From NCBI RefSeq assembly GCF_900177765.1, contig NZ_FXWI01000002.1, forward strand, positions 620,001-684,000: DNA of 64,000 nt, written 5' to 3'. Shown here one piece after another: positions 23,510 to 31,721 of this stretch; the first letter of the stretch is position 1; every line of letters starts with the position of its first letter. Made by a program: the position numbers and the translations under genes. This DNA comes from Agreia sp. VKM Ac-1783. GTDB taxonomy: Bacteria > Actinomycetota > Actinomycetes > Actinomycetales > Microbacteriaceae. The notes below the pieces were generated by a model. That model did no database searches and had not been told where the DNA came from. It saw nothing but the letters and a program-made list of their open reading frames with translations.

Positions 23510-24408
23510 TGTCCGCAGCACTCCAGGGCACCGAAGCCCTCCGCACCGTACCCACTCCCGGCCCCCGCAGGCGTCGCCGGCGCAGCAGCGTCAACGGAGG
23601 AACGAATTGGTGGGTAACCGCGCTGATCGCGGTCTGCTCGTTGACCGTGCTGATTCCGCTCTACTTCACGATCATCACGGCCCTCAAGACTCCCGACCAG
23701 CTCGGGGGCACAGGGTTCGAGTGGCCCACCAGCGTGCGCTGGGAGAACTTCTCGGACGCGTATCAGTTGACCAACTTTCCCCGCGCGCTCTTGAACACGG
23801 CACTCATCACGGTCGGAGCGGTCGTGTTGACACTGCTGACCAACTCCCTCGTCGCCTATGCGATCGCTCGCAACATGCACAAGAAGTTCTTTAAAGGGCT
23901 GTACTTCTACTTCCTCGCGGCGATCTTCGTGCCCTTCCCGATCATCATGCTTCCCGTGGTGAAAGAGACGGCTCTACTCGGCCTGGACACTCCTGTCGGT
24001 CTGATCCTGCTCTACACGGTCTACGGGCTCTCGTTCAACATCTTCATCTTCGTCGCCTACATCCAATCGATACCCATCGAACTCGAGGAGGCTGCGCGCA
24101 TGGATGGGGCCAGCACCTGGGGCGTCTTCTGGAAGGTCGTCTTCCCGTTGCTCACACCCATGAACGCGACCGTCGGCATCCTGACCTGCGTGTGGGCGTG
24201 GAACGACTTCCTCCTGCCCCTCGTGGTGCTCTCAGATCCCTCTGCGCAGACACTCCCCCTGGCTCAGTTCATTTTTCAGGGGCAGTTCAACACGAACTAC
24301 ACCGTTGCGTTCGCCTCGTATCTGATGGCACTTGCGCCTCTGCTGATCGTCTACGTCATCGCTCAGAAATGGGTCGTCTCCGGTGTGATGAGAGGATCGG
24401 TCAAGTGA
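23509..24408 (+). CDS. ABC sugar importer, permease subunit 2 (MalG-type)
   Basis: 299 residues, six membrane helices. The EAA loop is ELEEAARMDGASTWGVFWKVVFPLL. Its ATG overlaps the preceding stop by one base (TGATG), and its own stop overlaps the next ATG in the same way, so importer and glucosidase are one translational unit. The operon has no ATP-binding subunit; as in many actinobacteria, a shared MsiK-type ATPase encoded elsewhere is expected. Confidence 0.92.
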   Translation: MSAALQGTEALRTVPTPGPRRRRRRSSVNGGTNWWVTALIAVCSLTVLIPLYFTIITALKTPDQLGGTGFEWPTSVRWENFSDAYQLTNFPRALLNTALITVGAVVLTLLTNSLVAYAIARNMHKKFFKGLYFYFLAAIFVPFPIIMLPVVKETALLGLDTPVGLILLYTVYGLSFNIFIFVAYIQSIPIELEEAARMDGASTWGVFWKVVFPLLTPMNATVGILTCVWAWNDFLLPLVVLSDPSAQTLPLAQFIFQGQFNTNYTVAFASYLMALAPLLIVYVIAQKWVVSGVMRGSVK

Positions 24409-26093
24409 TGACGACTGAACTCGCTCGTGAAAATCCCGCATGGTGGACGCGGGCGGTGGTCTACCAGGTCTACCCGCGCAGCTTCGCCGACTCGAACGGC
24501 GACGGCATCGGCGACCTGGGCGGCATCCGCTCGAAGCTCGACTACCTCGCCGAGTTGGGCGTCGACGTGATCTGGCTCTCTCCGATCTACCGTTCGCCGC
24601 AGGCCGACAACGGCTATGACATCAGCGACTACGAAGACATCGACCCGCTCTTCGGCACCCTCGCCGAGTTCGATCGGTTGCTCGCCGAGGTGCATGAGCG
24701 CGGTATGAAGCTCGTGATGGATCTGGTGGTCAACCACACCAGCGACGAACACCCGTGGTTCGTCGAATCGCGCTCATCGCGAGAGAATCCGAAGCGCGAT
24801 TGGTACATCTGGCGCGACCCACGGGATGCGCACGAACCCAACGGGTGGACAAGTGCCTTCAGCGGGCCGGCCTGGAGTCTCGACGACGCCACGGGTCAGT
24901 ACTACCTGCATCTGTTCGCCGCCAAACAGCCCGATCTCAACTGGCAGAACCCCGAGGTGCGTGCGGCTGTCTTCGCCATGATGAACCGATGGCTCGATCG
25001 TGGAGTCGATGGCTTCAGGATGGACGTGATCAACTTCATCGCCAAGACCGAGGCGGAGTTGGTCGGCGAGAGCACGCGTCCGAGCATGGGCGCTCAGATT
25101 CACGACTATCTGCAGGAGATGCATCGCGAGGTCTTCGCGGGCAGGGACACCGAGCTGATCACCGTCGGCGAGATGCCCGGCGTCACGGTCGAGGATGCGG
25201 TTCTCTTCACGGGAGCCGACCGGAACGAGCTGGATATGGTCTTCCAGTTCGAGCATGTCGGGCTCGACCACAGTGATACCGGCAAATTCGAGAATCTTCC
25301 GTTCGATCTGGTGGCTCTCAAGACGTCACTGGCCCGATGGCAGACGGGTCTCGCATCGTCTGGATGGAACAGCCTCTACTTCGGCAACCACGATCAGCCG
25401 CGCTCGGTCTCGCGATTCGGTGACGATGCACGCTACCGCTACGAATCCGCCACCCTGCTCGCGACGATTCTGCACCTGCACCGCGGCACGCCCTACATCT
25501 ATCAGGGTGACGAGATCGGCATGACCAATGCGAAATTCACGACGATCGAACAGTACAGAGACATCGAGAGCCTGAACTACTTCGCGGAGGCCGTCGACGC
25601 GGGAGCGGACCCCGCGACCGTTCTCGAGCAACTAGCGTTCCGTAGTCGTGACAACGCACGAACCCCGGTGCAGTGGACGCCGGGGCCGTACGCCGGATTC
25701 AGCACGGCTGACCCGTGGATCCAGGTCGGCCGCAACGCCGAAATAATCAGCGTGCAGACCGATCGAGCCGCCGGTGACCGGTCGATCTTCGAGTTCTACC
25801 GAAGCCTCATCGGGTTGCGGCACGACTTGCCCGTCGTGGCACTCGGGGAATTCGCCCTCCTCGAGCCTGCGCATCCCACCCTCTACGCGTTCAACCGCAC
25901 CCTCGGCGACGACCGTCTGCTCGTGCTCGGCAACTGGTCGAGCGAGCGGCTACGGCTGCCCGAGGGTCTCGCCGACGACGCTGGCACGCGCCTCGTCGGC
26001 AACTATCCAGACTGGCCAGATGCGGTTCTCGAGCCGTGGGAGGCCCGCGTGTATAGGCGTTCCCAGCGGGCGGGCGCCGATCCTGTGGCCTAG
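24408..26093 (+). CDS. GH13 alpha-glucosidase (oligo-1,6-glucosidase/sucrase-like)
   Basis: 561 residues. The four GH13 regions are MDLVVNHTS (region I), GFRMDVINF with nucleophile D206 (II), ITVGEMPGV with acid/base E255 (III) and FGNHDQPR with D329 (IV); QPDLNWQNP is the fifth region. The length and GEMPGVTVE segment fit the oligo-1,6-glucosidase/alpha-glucosidase subfamilies, which cleave isomaltose, sucrose or maltose. No signal peptide is present. Following the alpha-galactosidase in one operon, it would split sucrose left after galactose removal from raffinose; isomaltose or melibiose/trehalose-type substrates are alternatives. Confidence 0.9.
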   Translation: MTTELARENPAWWTRAVVYQVYPRSFADSNGDGIGDLGGIRSKLDYLAELGVDVIWLSPIYRSPQADNGYDISDYEDIDPLFGTLAEFDRLLAEVHERGMKLVMDLVVNHTSDEHPWFVESRSSRENPKRDWYIWRDPRDAHEPNGWTSAFSGPAWSLDDATGQYYLHLFAAKQPDLNWQNPEVRAAVFAMMNRWLDRGVDGFRMDVINFIAKTEAELVGESTRPSMGAQIHDYLQEMHREVFAGRDTELITVGEMPGVTVEDAVLFTGADRNELDMVFQFEHVGLDHSDTGKFENLPFDLVALKTSLARWQTGLASSGWNSLYFGNHDQPRSVSRFGDDARYRYESATLLATILHLHRGTPYIYQGDEIGMTNAKFTTIEQYRDIESLNYFAEAVDAGADPATVLEQLAFRSRDNARTPVQWTPGPYAGFSTADPWIQVGRNAEIISVQTDRAAGDRSIFEFYRSLIGLRHDLPVVALGEFALLEPAHPTLYAFNRTLGDDRLLVLGNWSSERLRLPEGLADDAGTRLVGNYPDWPDAVLEPWEARVYRRSQRAGADPVA

Positions 26094-26145
26094 CCTGGTC
26101 TAGGCGCCGTCTGCCGCGCCGATCCGTCGAAAGGACATCGCACCC

Positions 26146-27663
26146 GTGAAGCTCCACTCCGTTCGCGTCCACCCCAGTTCAGACTCTCTGGAGCGAGCCG
26201 ACCAGCTTGCTCACGCGATCGCAGAGGTTGCCGCAGATCCGGTGGCTGTCGACGCCGATGTCACCGAGATGATCATCAACCGGGTCATCGACAACGCATC
26301 GGTCGCTGCCGCGTCGCTGACCAGACGGCCCGTCGTCTCGGCGCGATCGCAGGCGGAACGGCATCCATACTCCCCCGGGTCCACGGTGTTCGGCCTGGCA
26401 TCGGATGCGCGGTTCTCTCCCGAGTGGGCGGCCTGGGCCAACGGCGTCGCTGTTCGCGAGCTCGACTTCCACGACACCTTTCTCGCGGCGGAGTATTCGC
26501 ACCCCGGCGACAACATCCCGCCGATCCTCGCAGTCGCGCAGCACGCGGGCCGCACAGGCGCCGAGCTGATCCGCGGCATCGCCACCGGCTACGAGATCCA
26601 GGTCGACCTCGTCCGCGCGATCAGCCTTCACGCGCACAAGATCGATCACGTCGCGCACCTCGGTCCCTCTGCCGCCGCCGGAATCGGAACCCTGCTGGGT
26701 CTCGACGTCGAGACGATCTTCCAAGCCGTCGGCCAGGCGTTGCACACGACCACGGCCACGCGGCAGTCCCGCAAGGGCGAGATCTCGTCGTGGAAGGCCC
26801 ACGCTCCGGCCTTCGCAGGCAAGATGGCCGTCGAGGCCGTCGACAGAGCGATGCGTGGAGAGACCAGCCCCACACCGATCTACGAGGGCGAAGACGGCGT
26901 CATCGCCTGGCTGCTCGACGGCCCGGATGCCGCCTACGAGGTTCCGCTTCCGAACGCCGGAGAGTCGAAGCGCGGCATCCTCGATACCTACACCAAGGAG
27001 CACTCGGCCGAGTATCAGGCCCAGGCGTGGATCGACCTGGCGCGCAAGCTGCACAACGAATACCCGATTCTCGTGGAACACCCCGAGAACATCGGCAGCA
27101 TCACGATCCACACGAGTCACCACACGCACTTCGTGATCGGTTCCGGCGCCGGCGACCCGCAGAAATACGATCCCTCAGCGTCGCGCGAGACGCTCGACCA
27201 CTCGATCCCGTACATCTTCACGGTGGCCCTGCAAGACGGATCCTGGCACCACGTCGACTCCTACGCGCCCGAGCGCGCAGGACGCGAAGACACGGTGCGG
27301 CTGTGGAAGACCGTGCGCACCGTCGAGGACTCCGAATGGACGAGGCGATACCACTCGATCCACCCGCAGGAGAAGGCATTCGGCGGCCGCGTCGAGATCC
27401 TTCTCACCGACGGCACACTGATCAGTGATCAGATCGCCGTCGCCGATGCCCACCCACTCGGCGCGAGACCCTTCGCCCGCGAGCAGTACGTCGCCAAGTT
27501 CCGCACTCTCGCCGAGGGAGTACTCGAGCAGACCGAGATCGAGCGGTTCCTATCGCTCGCCGCTCGTCTTCCCGAACTCCGCGCCGACGAACTCGCGGGC
27601 CTCACCATCACTGCGCGTCCCGAATTGTTCGAAGGCATCGCCACCCCGAAGGGACTCTTCTGA
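26146..27663 (+). CDS. prpD: 2-methylcitrate dehydratase (MmgE/PrpD family)
   Basis: 505 residues, GTG start with AAAGGA upstream. It is an MmgE/PrpD fold protein: the first half is helical ([85 protein letters not shown]) and the C-terminal lid domain contains [17 protein letters not shown]. The HPGDNIP and R-KGE-S-WKAHAP segments are typical of PrpD. It dehydrates 2-methylcitrate in propionyl-CoA oxidation. The ATG of prpB overlaps its stop, so the pair is coupled. The third enzyme, methylcitrate synthase (prpC), is not in the window. Confidence 0.88.
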   Translation: MKLHSVRVHPSSDSLERADQLAHAIAEVAADPVAVDADVTEMIINRVIDNASVAAASLTRRPVVSARSQAERHPYSPGSTVFGLASDARFSPEWAAWANGVAVRELDFHDTFLAAEYSHPGDNIPPILAVAQHAGRTGAELIRGIATGYEIQVDLVRAISLHAHKIDHVAHLGPSAAAGIGTLLGLDVETIFQAVGQALHTTTATRQSRKGEISSWKAHAPAFAGKMAVEAVDRAMRGETSPTPIYEGEDGVIAWLLDGPDAAYEVPLPNAGESKRGILDTYTKEHSAEYQAQAWIDLARKLHNEYPILVEHPENIGSITIHTSHHTHFVIGSGAGDPQKYDPSASRETLDHSIPYIFTVALQDGSWHHVDSYAPERAGREDTVRLWKTVRTVEDSEWTRRYHSIHPQEKAFGGRVEILLTDGTLISDQIAVADAHPLGARPFAREQYVAKFRTLAEGVLEQTEIERFLSLAARLPELRADELAGLTITARPELFEGIATPKGLF

Positions 27664-28577
27664 TGCTGTACGCCCCGACGACAGCGGCCGACAAGCGCGT
27701 CGCTCTGCGCGCCGGCCTGGCCAGCGGCGAACTGCAACTCTTCCCGGGCGCGTTCAACCCACTCTCGGCGAAGCTCATCCAGCAGAAGGGCATGGACGGG
27801 GTCTACATCTCCGGCGCCGTCCTGTCAGCCGACCTCGGACTCCCCGACATCGGTCTCACGACCCTCACCGAGGTCGCCGATCGCTCACAGCAGATCGCGC
27901 GAATGACGGACCTGCCGTCGATCGTCGACGCCGACACCGGATTCGGCGAACCCATGAACGTCGCCCGCACGATACAGACACTCGAAGATGCCGGGGTAGC
28001 CGGAATGCACCTCGAGGATCAGGTCAACCCGAAACGCTGCGGGCACCTCGACGGCAAACAGGTCGTCGATCTCGACACCGCCCTCAAGCGCATCAAAGCC
28101 GCCGTCGAGGCTCGGCGCGACCCGAACTTCCTCATCATGGCCAGAACGGATGCCCGTGGCGTCGACGGCCTGCAGGCCGCGGTCGACCGCGCCAAGGCTC
28201 TGGTCGATGCTGGCGCCGACGCGATCTTCCCAGAAGCCATGGCCTCGCTGGAGGAGTTCGCCGCCGTGCGAGCCGCCGTCGACGTGCCGATCCTCGCCAA
28301 CATGACGGAGTTCGGCAAGAGCGAGCTGTTCACGACGAGACAACTCGCCGATGTCGGGCTCAATCTCGTGATCTTCCCGGTGTCGCTGCTGCGGCTGGCG
28401 ATGGGGGCCGCAGAGAAGGGGCTCGACACGATCACACGTGAGGGCTCGCTCACCTCGTTGCTGCCCGAGATGCAGACGCGCGCTCGCCTCTACGAGGTAC
28501 TCGACTACGAGGCGTATAACGCCTTCGATTCCGGCGTTTTCAACTTCTCGCTCGATCGCCACTTCGGGGTGTCGTAG
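27663..28577 (+). CDS. prpB: Methylisocitrate lyase
   Basis: 304 residues, isocitrate lyase/PEP mutase superfamily (TIM barrel). The active-site loop is K124-R-C126-G-H128 (NPKRCGH), and the metal-binding DADTGFGE lies at 89-96. The N-terminus LFPGAFNPLSAKLI matches PrpB rather than isocitrate lyase. It cleaves 2-methylisocitrate to pyruvate and succinate. The ATG shares a base with the prpD stop (TGATG). The last 38 bp overlap the end of the convergent TetR gene. Confidence 0.92.
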   Translation: MLYAPTTAADKRVALRAGLASGELQLFPGAFNPLSAKLIQQKGMDGVYISGAVLSADLGLPDIGLTTLTEVADRSQQIARMTDLPSIVDADTGFGEPMNVARTIQTLEDAGVAGMHLEDQVNPKRCGHLDGKQVVDLDTALKRIKAAVEARRDPNFLIMARTDARGVDGLQAAVDRAKALVDAGADAIFPEAMASLEEFAAVRAAVDVPILANMTEFGKSELFTTRQLADVGLNLVIFPVSLLRLAMGAAEKGLDTITREGSLTSLLPEMQTRARLYEVLDYEAYNAFDSGVFNFSLDRHFGVS

Positions 28578-29148
28578 AAGGCTGCACCAACCTCGCGGCG
28601 GCCCGCACCGCCGACGCGCGCCGCCGGGCCAGGATCTCAGGGGTCACGTCGACGCCGGAGTCGGCGAAGATTCCGGGGGCGCTCGCCCAGGTGGAAGCCA
28701 GACCGAACAGCATGGCCACAAGATCCTCCGGCTCCCACTCGTCGTCGATGAGACCGTCGAGTTGGGCTCGTCGAAGCAGCTCCCCTTCGGAGAACAGCCG
28801 CGAGCGGTCCTCGTCGACGAGCAGGGCGGATATCCCTTCGAGCCTGGCCCAGTGCAGCATCCTCAGGTGCTCGGGATGCGTGATCGTGTGGTCGAAGACC
28901 CGGCCGACGAACTCGGGCAGGTCATTGACGTCGATCGGTATGGCGTCGGCGACGTCGTGCTGGTTGAGTTCGAGCACCTGTTGGAAGAGCGAGACCTTGT
29001 CGCCGAAGTAGGCATACAGCCTCTCCTTGCTCGCGCTGGCCGCCGCAGCGATCCGGTCGACCCGTGCTCCTGCGAGTCCGAAGGCGGCGAACTCCGTTCG
29101 TGCGGCATCGAGAATTCGCCTTCTGGTCGCTTCACCGTCGCTTCTCAT
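28540..29148 (-). CDS. TetR-family transcriptional regulator
   Basis: 202 residues. The N-terminal helix-turn-helix is intact (ATRRRILDAARTEF...GARVDRIAAAASASKERLYAYFGDKVSLFQQVL, residues 6-60). The remainder is a helical ligand-binding domain with a PEFVGRVFDH start and a central LRMLHWARLEG. The start at 29148 is preferred over an ATG at 29199 because a -10 TATGCT sits 6 nt upstream and no ribosome-binding site exists. It is divergent from the MFS exporter 58 bp away, with two operator-like palindromes in between, so it most likely represses that exporter and itself. Its C-terminus overlaps prpB tail to tail. Confidence 0.85.
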   Translation of the reverse strand: MRSDGEATRRRILDAARTEFAAFGLAGARVDRIAAAASASKERLYAYFGDKVSLFQQVLELNQHDVADAIPIDVNDLPEFVGRVFDHTITHPEHLRMLHWARLEGISALLVDEDRSRLFSEGELLRRAQLDGLIDDEWEPEDLVAMLFGLASTWASAPGIFADSGVDVTPEILARRRASAVRAAARLVQPSTTPRSGDRARS

Positions 29149-29154
29149 GGGTAT

Positions 29155-29160
29155 AGCATA
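29155..29160 (-). promoter_or_regulatory. -10 element of a leaderless promoter for the TetR gene, inside a small palindrome
   Basis: TATGCT (TANNNT) is followed by 6 nt and the ATG at 29148. The palindrome TAGC-ATA-GCTA at 29154-29164 covers it, so a repressor bound there would block the promoter. Confidence 0.5.
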
Positions 29161-29168
29161 GCTAAGCC

Positions 29169-29184
29169 AACCAACTAGTTCGTT
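29169..29184. promoter_or_regulatory. Candidate TetR operator between the divergent regulator and exporter
   Basis: AACCAACTAGTTCGTT is a 16-bp inverted repeat with one mismatched pair around the perfect 8-bp core AACTAGTT. It lies just upstream of the exporter -10 (TAGGAT at 29189-29194), where it would overlap the -35 zone. Confidence 0.55.
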
Positions 29185-29188
29185 CGAA

Positions 29189-29194
29189 TAGGAT
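29189..29194 (+). promoter_or_regulatory. -10 element of the MFS exporter promoter
   Basis: TAGGAT (TANNNT) lies 11 nt before the ATG at 29206, predicting a leader of about 5 nt. No ribosome-binding site is visible. Confidence 0.45.
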
Positions 29195-29205
29195 CCCACT
29201 TCTTT

Positions 29206-30687
29206 ATGACGTCCCCCTCAACCGCCTCGACCGAGGCCGTCCACGATCACGCAGCACACCCCCGTCGGTGGTGGCTGCTCGCCGTTCTCGCACTCGCCCA
29301 GCTCATGGTGGTGCTCGATGGAACGATCGTGAACATCGCCCTGCCCGACGCTCAGATCGAGCTCGGCATGAGCGATGGCGACAGAACCTGGGTCGTCACG
29401 ATCTACGCGCTCGCGTTCGGCTCACTCCTCCTGCTCGGCGGTCGAGTAGCCGACTACTGGGGCCGCAAGCGCTCATTCATGCTCGGCATGGTCGGCTTCG
29501 CCATCGCATCGGGCATCGGCGGATTCGCCGCGACGACCGAGCAGCTCCTCATCGCGCGTGGTCTGCAGGGCGCGTTCGCCGCGCTCCTGGCGCCGGCTTC
29601 GCTCGCCATTCTCACCATCACTTTCCCGAACGGCAAGGACCGCATCAAGGCGTTCGCCGTCTACGGTGCGATCGGTGGTGGTGGCGCAGCCGTCGGCCTG
29701 CTGCTTGGCGGAGTGCTCACCGAGTACGCCAGCTGGGGCTGGTGCCTCCTGGTCAACGTGCCCATCGCCATCGTCGCCATCGTCGCAGGATTTCCCCTGA
29801 TCAGAGAGAGCCGCGCCCACGGCAATACGCGTTACGACCTTCCCGGCACCGTGCTCGTCGTCGGCGGGCTCGCCTCGCTGGTCTACGGTTTCTCGCAGGC
29901 CGAGAATGGATGGGGTCGCTGGGAGACGATCGGTTTCCTCGCCCTCGGCGTCGTTCTGCTCGCCGCTTTCGTCTGGGTCGAGTCTCGCGCAGCGAATCCC
30001 CTGCTCCCACTCCGCGTCATCCTCAACCGCGTCCGTGGTGGCGCTTTCCTCGTGTCGCTTCTGACCGGCGCCGCGCTGCTCGGTGGACTGCTCTTCCTCA
30101 CCTTCTACTTCCAGATCGTGCTGGCCTACAGCCCGCTGCAGTCGGGCCTGGCTTCGCTGCCGATGACGTTCACGATCATGATCGGTGCCACGGTGCTGTC
30201 GAAGTTCCTGCCCGCGATCGGCGTTCGTCTGCCCATGACGGTCGGTCCCATCGTGGCGGCCGCCGGTCTCACCTGGTTGTCGTTCATCACCGTCGAGGGC
30301 AACTACGCGATCCAGGTTCTGCCGGGAGTGATCCTGCTGGGCATCGGTCTGGCCTGCATCTTCGTGCCCTTGCAGAACGTCGCACTCTCTGGCATCGATG
30401 AGCACGACGCGGGCGTCGCCAGCGCGGCCGTCTCGGCGACGCAACAGATCGGCGGATCGATCGGAACCGCACTGTTCACTGCGCTGTACACCGCGGCGAT
30501 CTCCGCGTATCTGGCGGCCAACCCGCCGTCTGCAACAGCGCAGCTCGAAGCGTTCGTCAGCGGATACTCGACGGCGTTCCTCTGGGCCGCGGGCCTCATT
30601 CTGCTCGCCGCACCGATCTCGTTCTTCCTCGTGCGTCCGTCGAAGGACGAGCTGATGAACGTGCCCGACGCGGTTCACCTGGGCTGA
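29206..30687 (+). CDS. MFS multidrug exporter, DHA2 family (14 helices)
   Basis: 493 residues. LAQLMVVLDGTIVNIALP in helix 1 is the DHA2 motif D1, GRVADYWGRKRSF is the helix 2-3 loop motif, ARGLQGAFAALLAPASLAIL covers helix 4-5, and YGAIGGGGAAVGLLLGGVL is the antiporter motif C. It should export drugs, dyes or endogenous metabolites by proton antiport. It is divergent from the TetR regulator that probably controls it. Confidence 0.9.
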   Translation: MTSPSTASTEAVHDHAAHPRRWWLLAVLALAQLMVVLDGTIVNIALPDAQIELGMSDGDRTWVVTIYALAFGSLLLLGGRVADYWGRKRSFMLGMVGFAIASGIGGFAATTEQLLIARGLQGAFAALLAPASLAILTITFPNGKDRIKAFAVYGAIGGGGAAVGLLLGGVLTEYASWGWCLLVNVPIAIVAIVAGFPLIRESRAHGNTRYDLPGTVLVVGGLASLVYGFSQAENGWGRWETIGFLALGVVLLAAFVWVESRAANPLLPLRVILNRVRGGAFLVSLLTGAALLGGLLFLTFYFQIVLAYSPLQSGLASLPMTFTIMIGATVLSKFLPAIGVRLPMTVGPIVAAAGLTWLSFITVEGNYAIQVLPGVILLGIGLACIFVPLQNVALSGIDEHDAGVASAAVSATQQIGGSIGTALFTALYTAAISAYLAANPPSATAQLEAFVSGYSTAFLWAAGLILLAAPISFFLVRPSKDELMNVPDAVHLG

Positions 30688-30713
30688 GCTTCTGCCGCTA
30701 CGGTGGAGGCACT

Positions 30714-31661
30714 ATGAACACTGCCTCCACCCTGTCCGACGTCCCCCTCGCCGGCGCTGCCTACACACTGACCTCGGGCGACTATTCGGCCGACATCGCC
30801 GGAGTCGGCGCGAGTCTTCGTACTTTGCGGCATCGAGGGCGCGATCTCATCGTTCCCTTCGACGCCGACGAGGTCCGGCCCGCCTTCCGCGGAGCCGTCC
30901 TCGCTCCGTGGCCCAACCGAGTGGTCGACGGCCGCTACACGTTCCGCGGCACGGAGTACGAACTCTCCCTCACCGAGCCCCGTCGTGGACACGCGCTGCA
31001 TGGCCTTGCGGCGTGGCAGGAATGGTCGCTCGTCGACGAAGGTGATGACTTCGTCGAGCTCGCGTTCCAGGTCGAAGCGCAGTCTGGATACCCGTTCCGC
31101 GTCTTGGTCTCAGCGCGCTACGAGCTCTCCCCCGCCGGCCTGACCACGACCATCAGGGCCATCAACACGGGTCGCGACGCAGCCCCCTACGGAACCGGTC
31201 CGCATCCGTATCTCGTTGCAGGCCCCGGCCGTGTCGACGACTGGTCGCTCGAGCTGCCGGCGCGCGCGGTGCTCACGGTCACCCCCGACAGATTGATCCC
31301 GATCGACCTCGGCGATGTCGAGCTCGAAGACGACGGCGCCTTCGACTTCGTTGCCACCAGGCCTATCGATTCCACGTTCATCGACCACGCCTTTACCGAA
31401 TTGGAACGCGACGAGGCCGGAATCGCGACGGTGCGCGTCACGACCCGCGACGGAGCGTCTGGTGTCGCGATCAGCTGGGGCACCGAGTGCCAGTGGGTGC
31501 AGATCCACACTGCAGACCAACCGGAGCCGTCGATCGACCGCCTCGGGCTGGCCGTCGAACCGATGACCTGCCCGCCGGACGCCTTCAACACGGGAACCGA
31601 CCTCGTCGTTCTCGACCCAGGCGAAGAGCACAGCGCGAGCTGGACCATCTTCGCCCTATAG
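30714..31661 (+). CDS. Aldose 1-epimerase family protein
   Basis: 315 residues with the galactose mutarotase beta-supersandwich. Key segments are RGAVLAPWPNRVVDGRYTF, RRGHALHGLAAWQEW (first catalytic His), GTGPHPYLVAGP (second His) and QPEPSIDRLGLAVEPMTCPPDAFN (catalytic Glu in VEPM). It interconverts alpha and beta anomers of aldoses in the cytosol. GGAGG directly precedes the ATG at 30714. It lies 26 bp after the exporter and may be co-transcribed with it. It ends at a bidirectional terminator shared with glpK. Confidence 0.9.
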   Translation: MNTASTLSDVPLAGAAYTLTSGDYSADIAGVGASLRTLRHRGRDLIVPFDADEVRPAFRGAVLAPWPNRVVDGRYTFRGTEYELSLTEPRRGHALHGLAAWQEWSLVDEGDDFVELAFQVEAQSGYPFRVLVSARYELSPAGLTTTIRAINTGRDAAPYGTGPHPYLVAGPGRVDDWSLELPARAVLTVTPDRLIPIDLGDVELEDDGAFDFVATRPIDSTFIDHAFTELERDEAGIATVRVTTRDGASGVAISWGTECQWVQIHTADQPEPSIDRLGLAVEPMTCPPDAFNTGTDLVVLDPGEEHSASWTIFAL

Positions 31662-31666
31662 CGACG

Positions 31667-31709
31667 AAAGCCCCCACTCGCCGATCGGGTATCGGCGGGT
31701 GGGGGCTTT
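31667..31709. terminator. Bidirectional terminator between the epimerase and glpK
   Basis: AAAGCCCCCAC at 31667-31677 pairs with GTGGGGGCTTT at 31699-31709, with a second inner stem (CGCCGAT/ATCGGCG) and a CGGGT loop. The trailing arm ends in TTT in both directions. The minus-strand trailing side contains the 12-mer shared with two other terminators of the window. Confidence 0.8.
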
Positions 31710-31721
31710 GTGAGCGGGTCG

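Noticed and set aside
26179-27129. A 316-residue open frame opposite prpD
   Set aside because: Lacks motifs and has antisense composition; prpD is supported by family motifs and operon structure.
29473-30678. A 401-residue open frame opposite the MFS exporter at 29206
   Set aside because: Rich in D, E, R and Q with no hydrophobic core or motif; it is the antisense shadow of a membrane-protein gene with strong MFS motifs.
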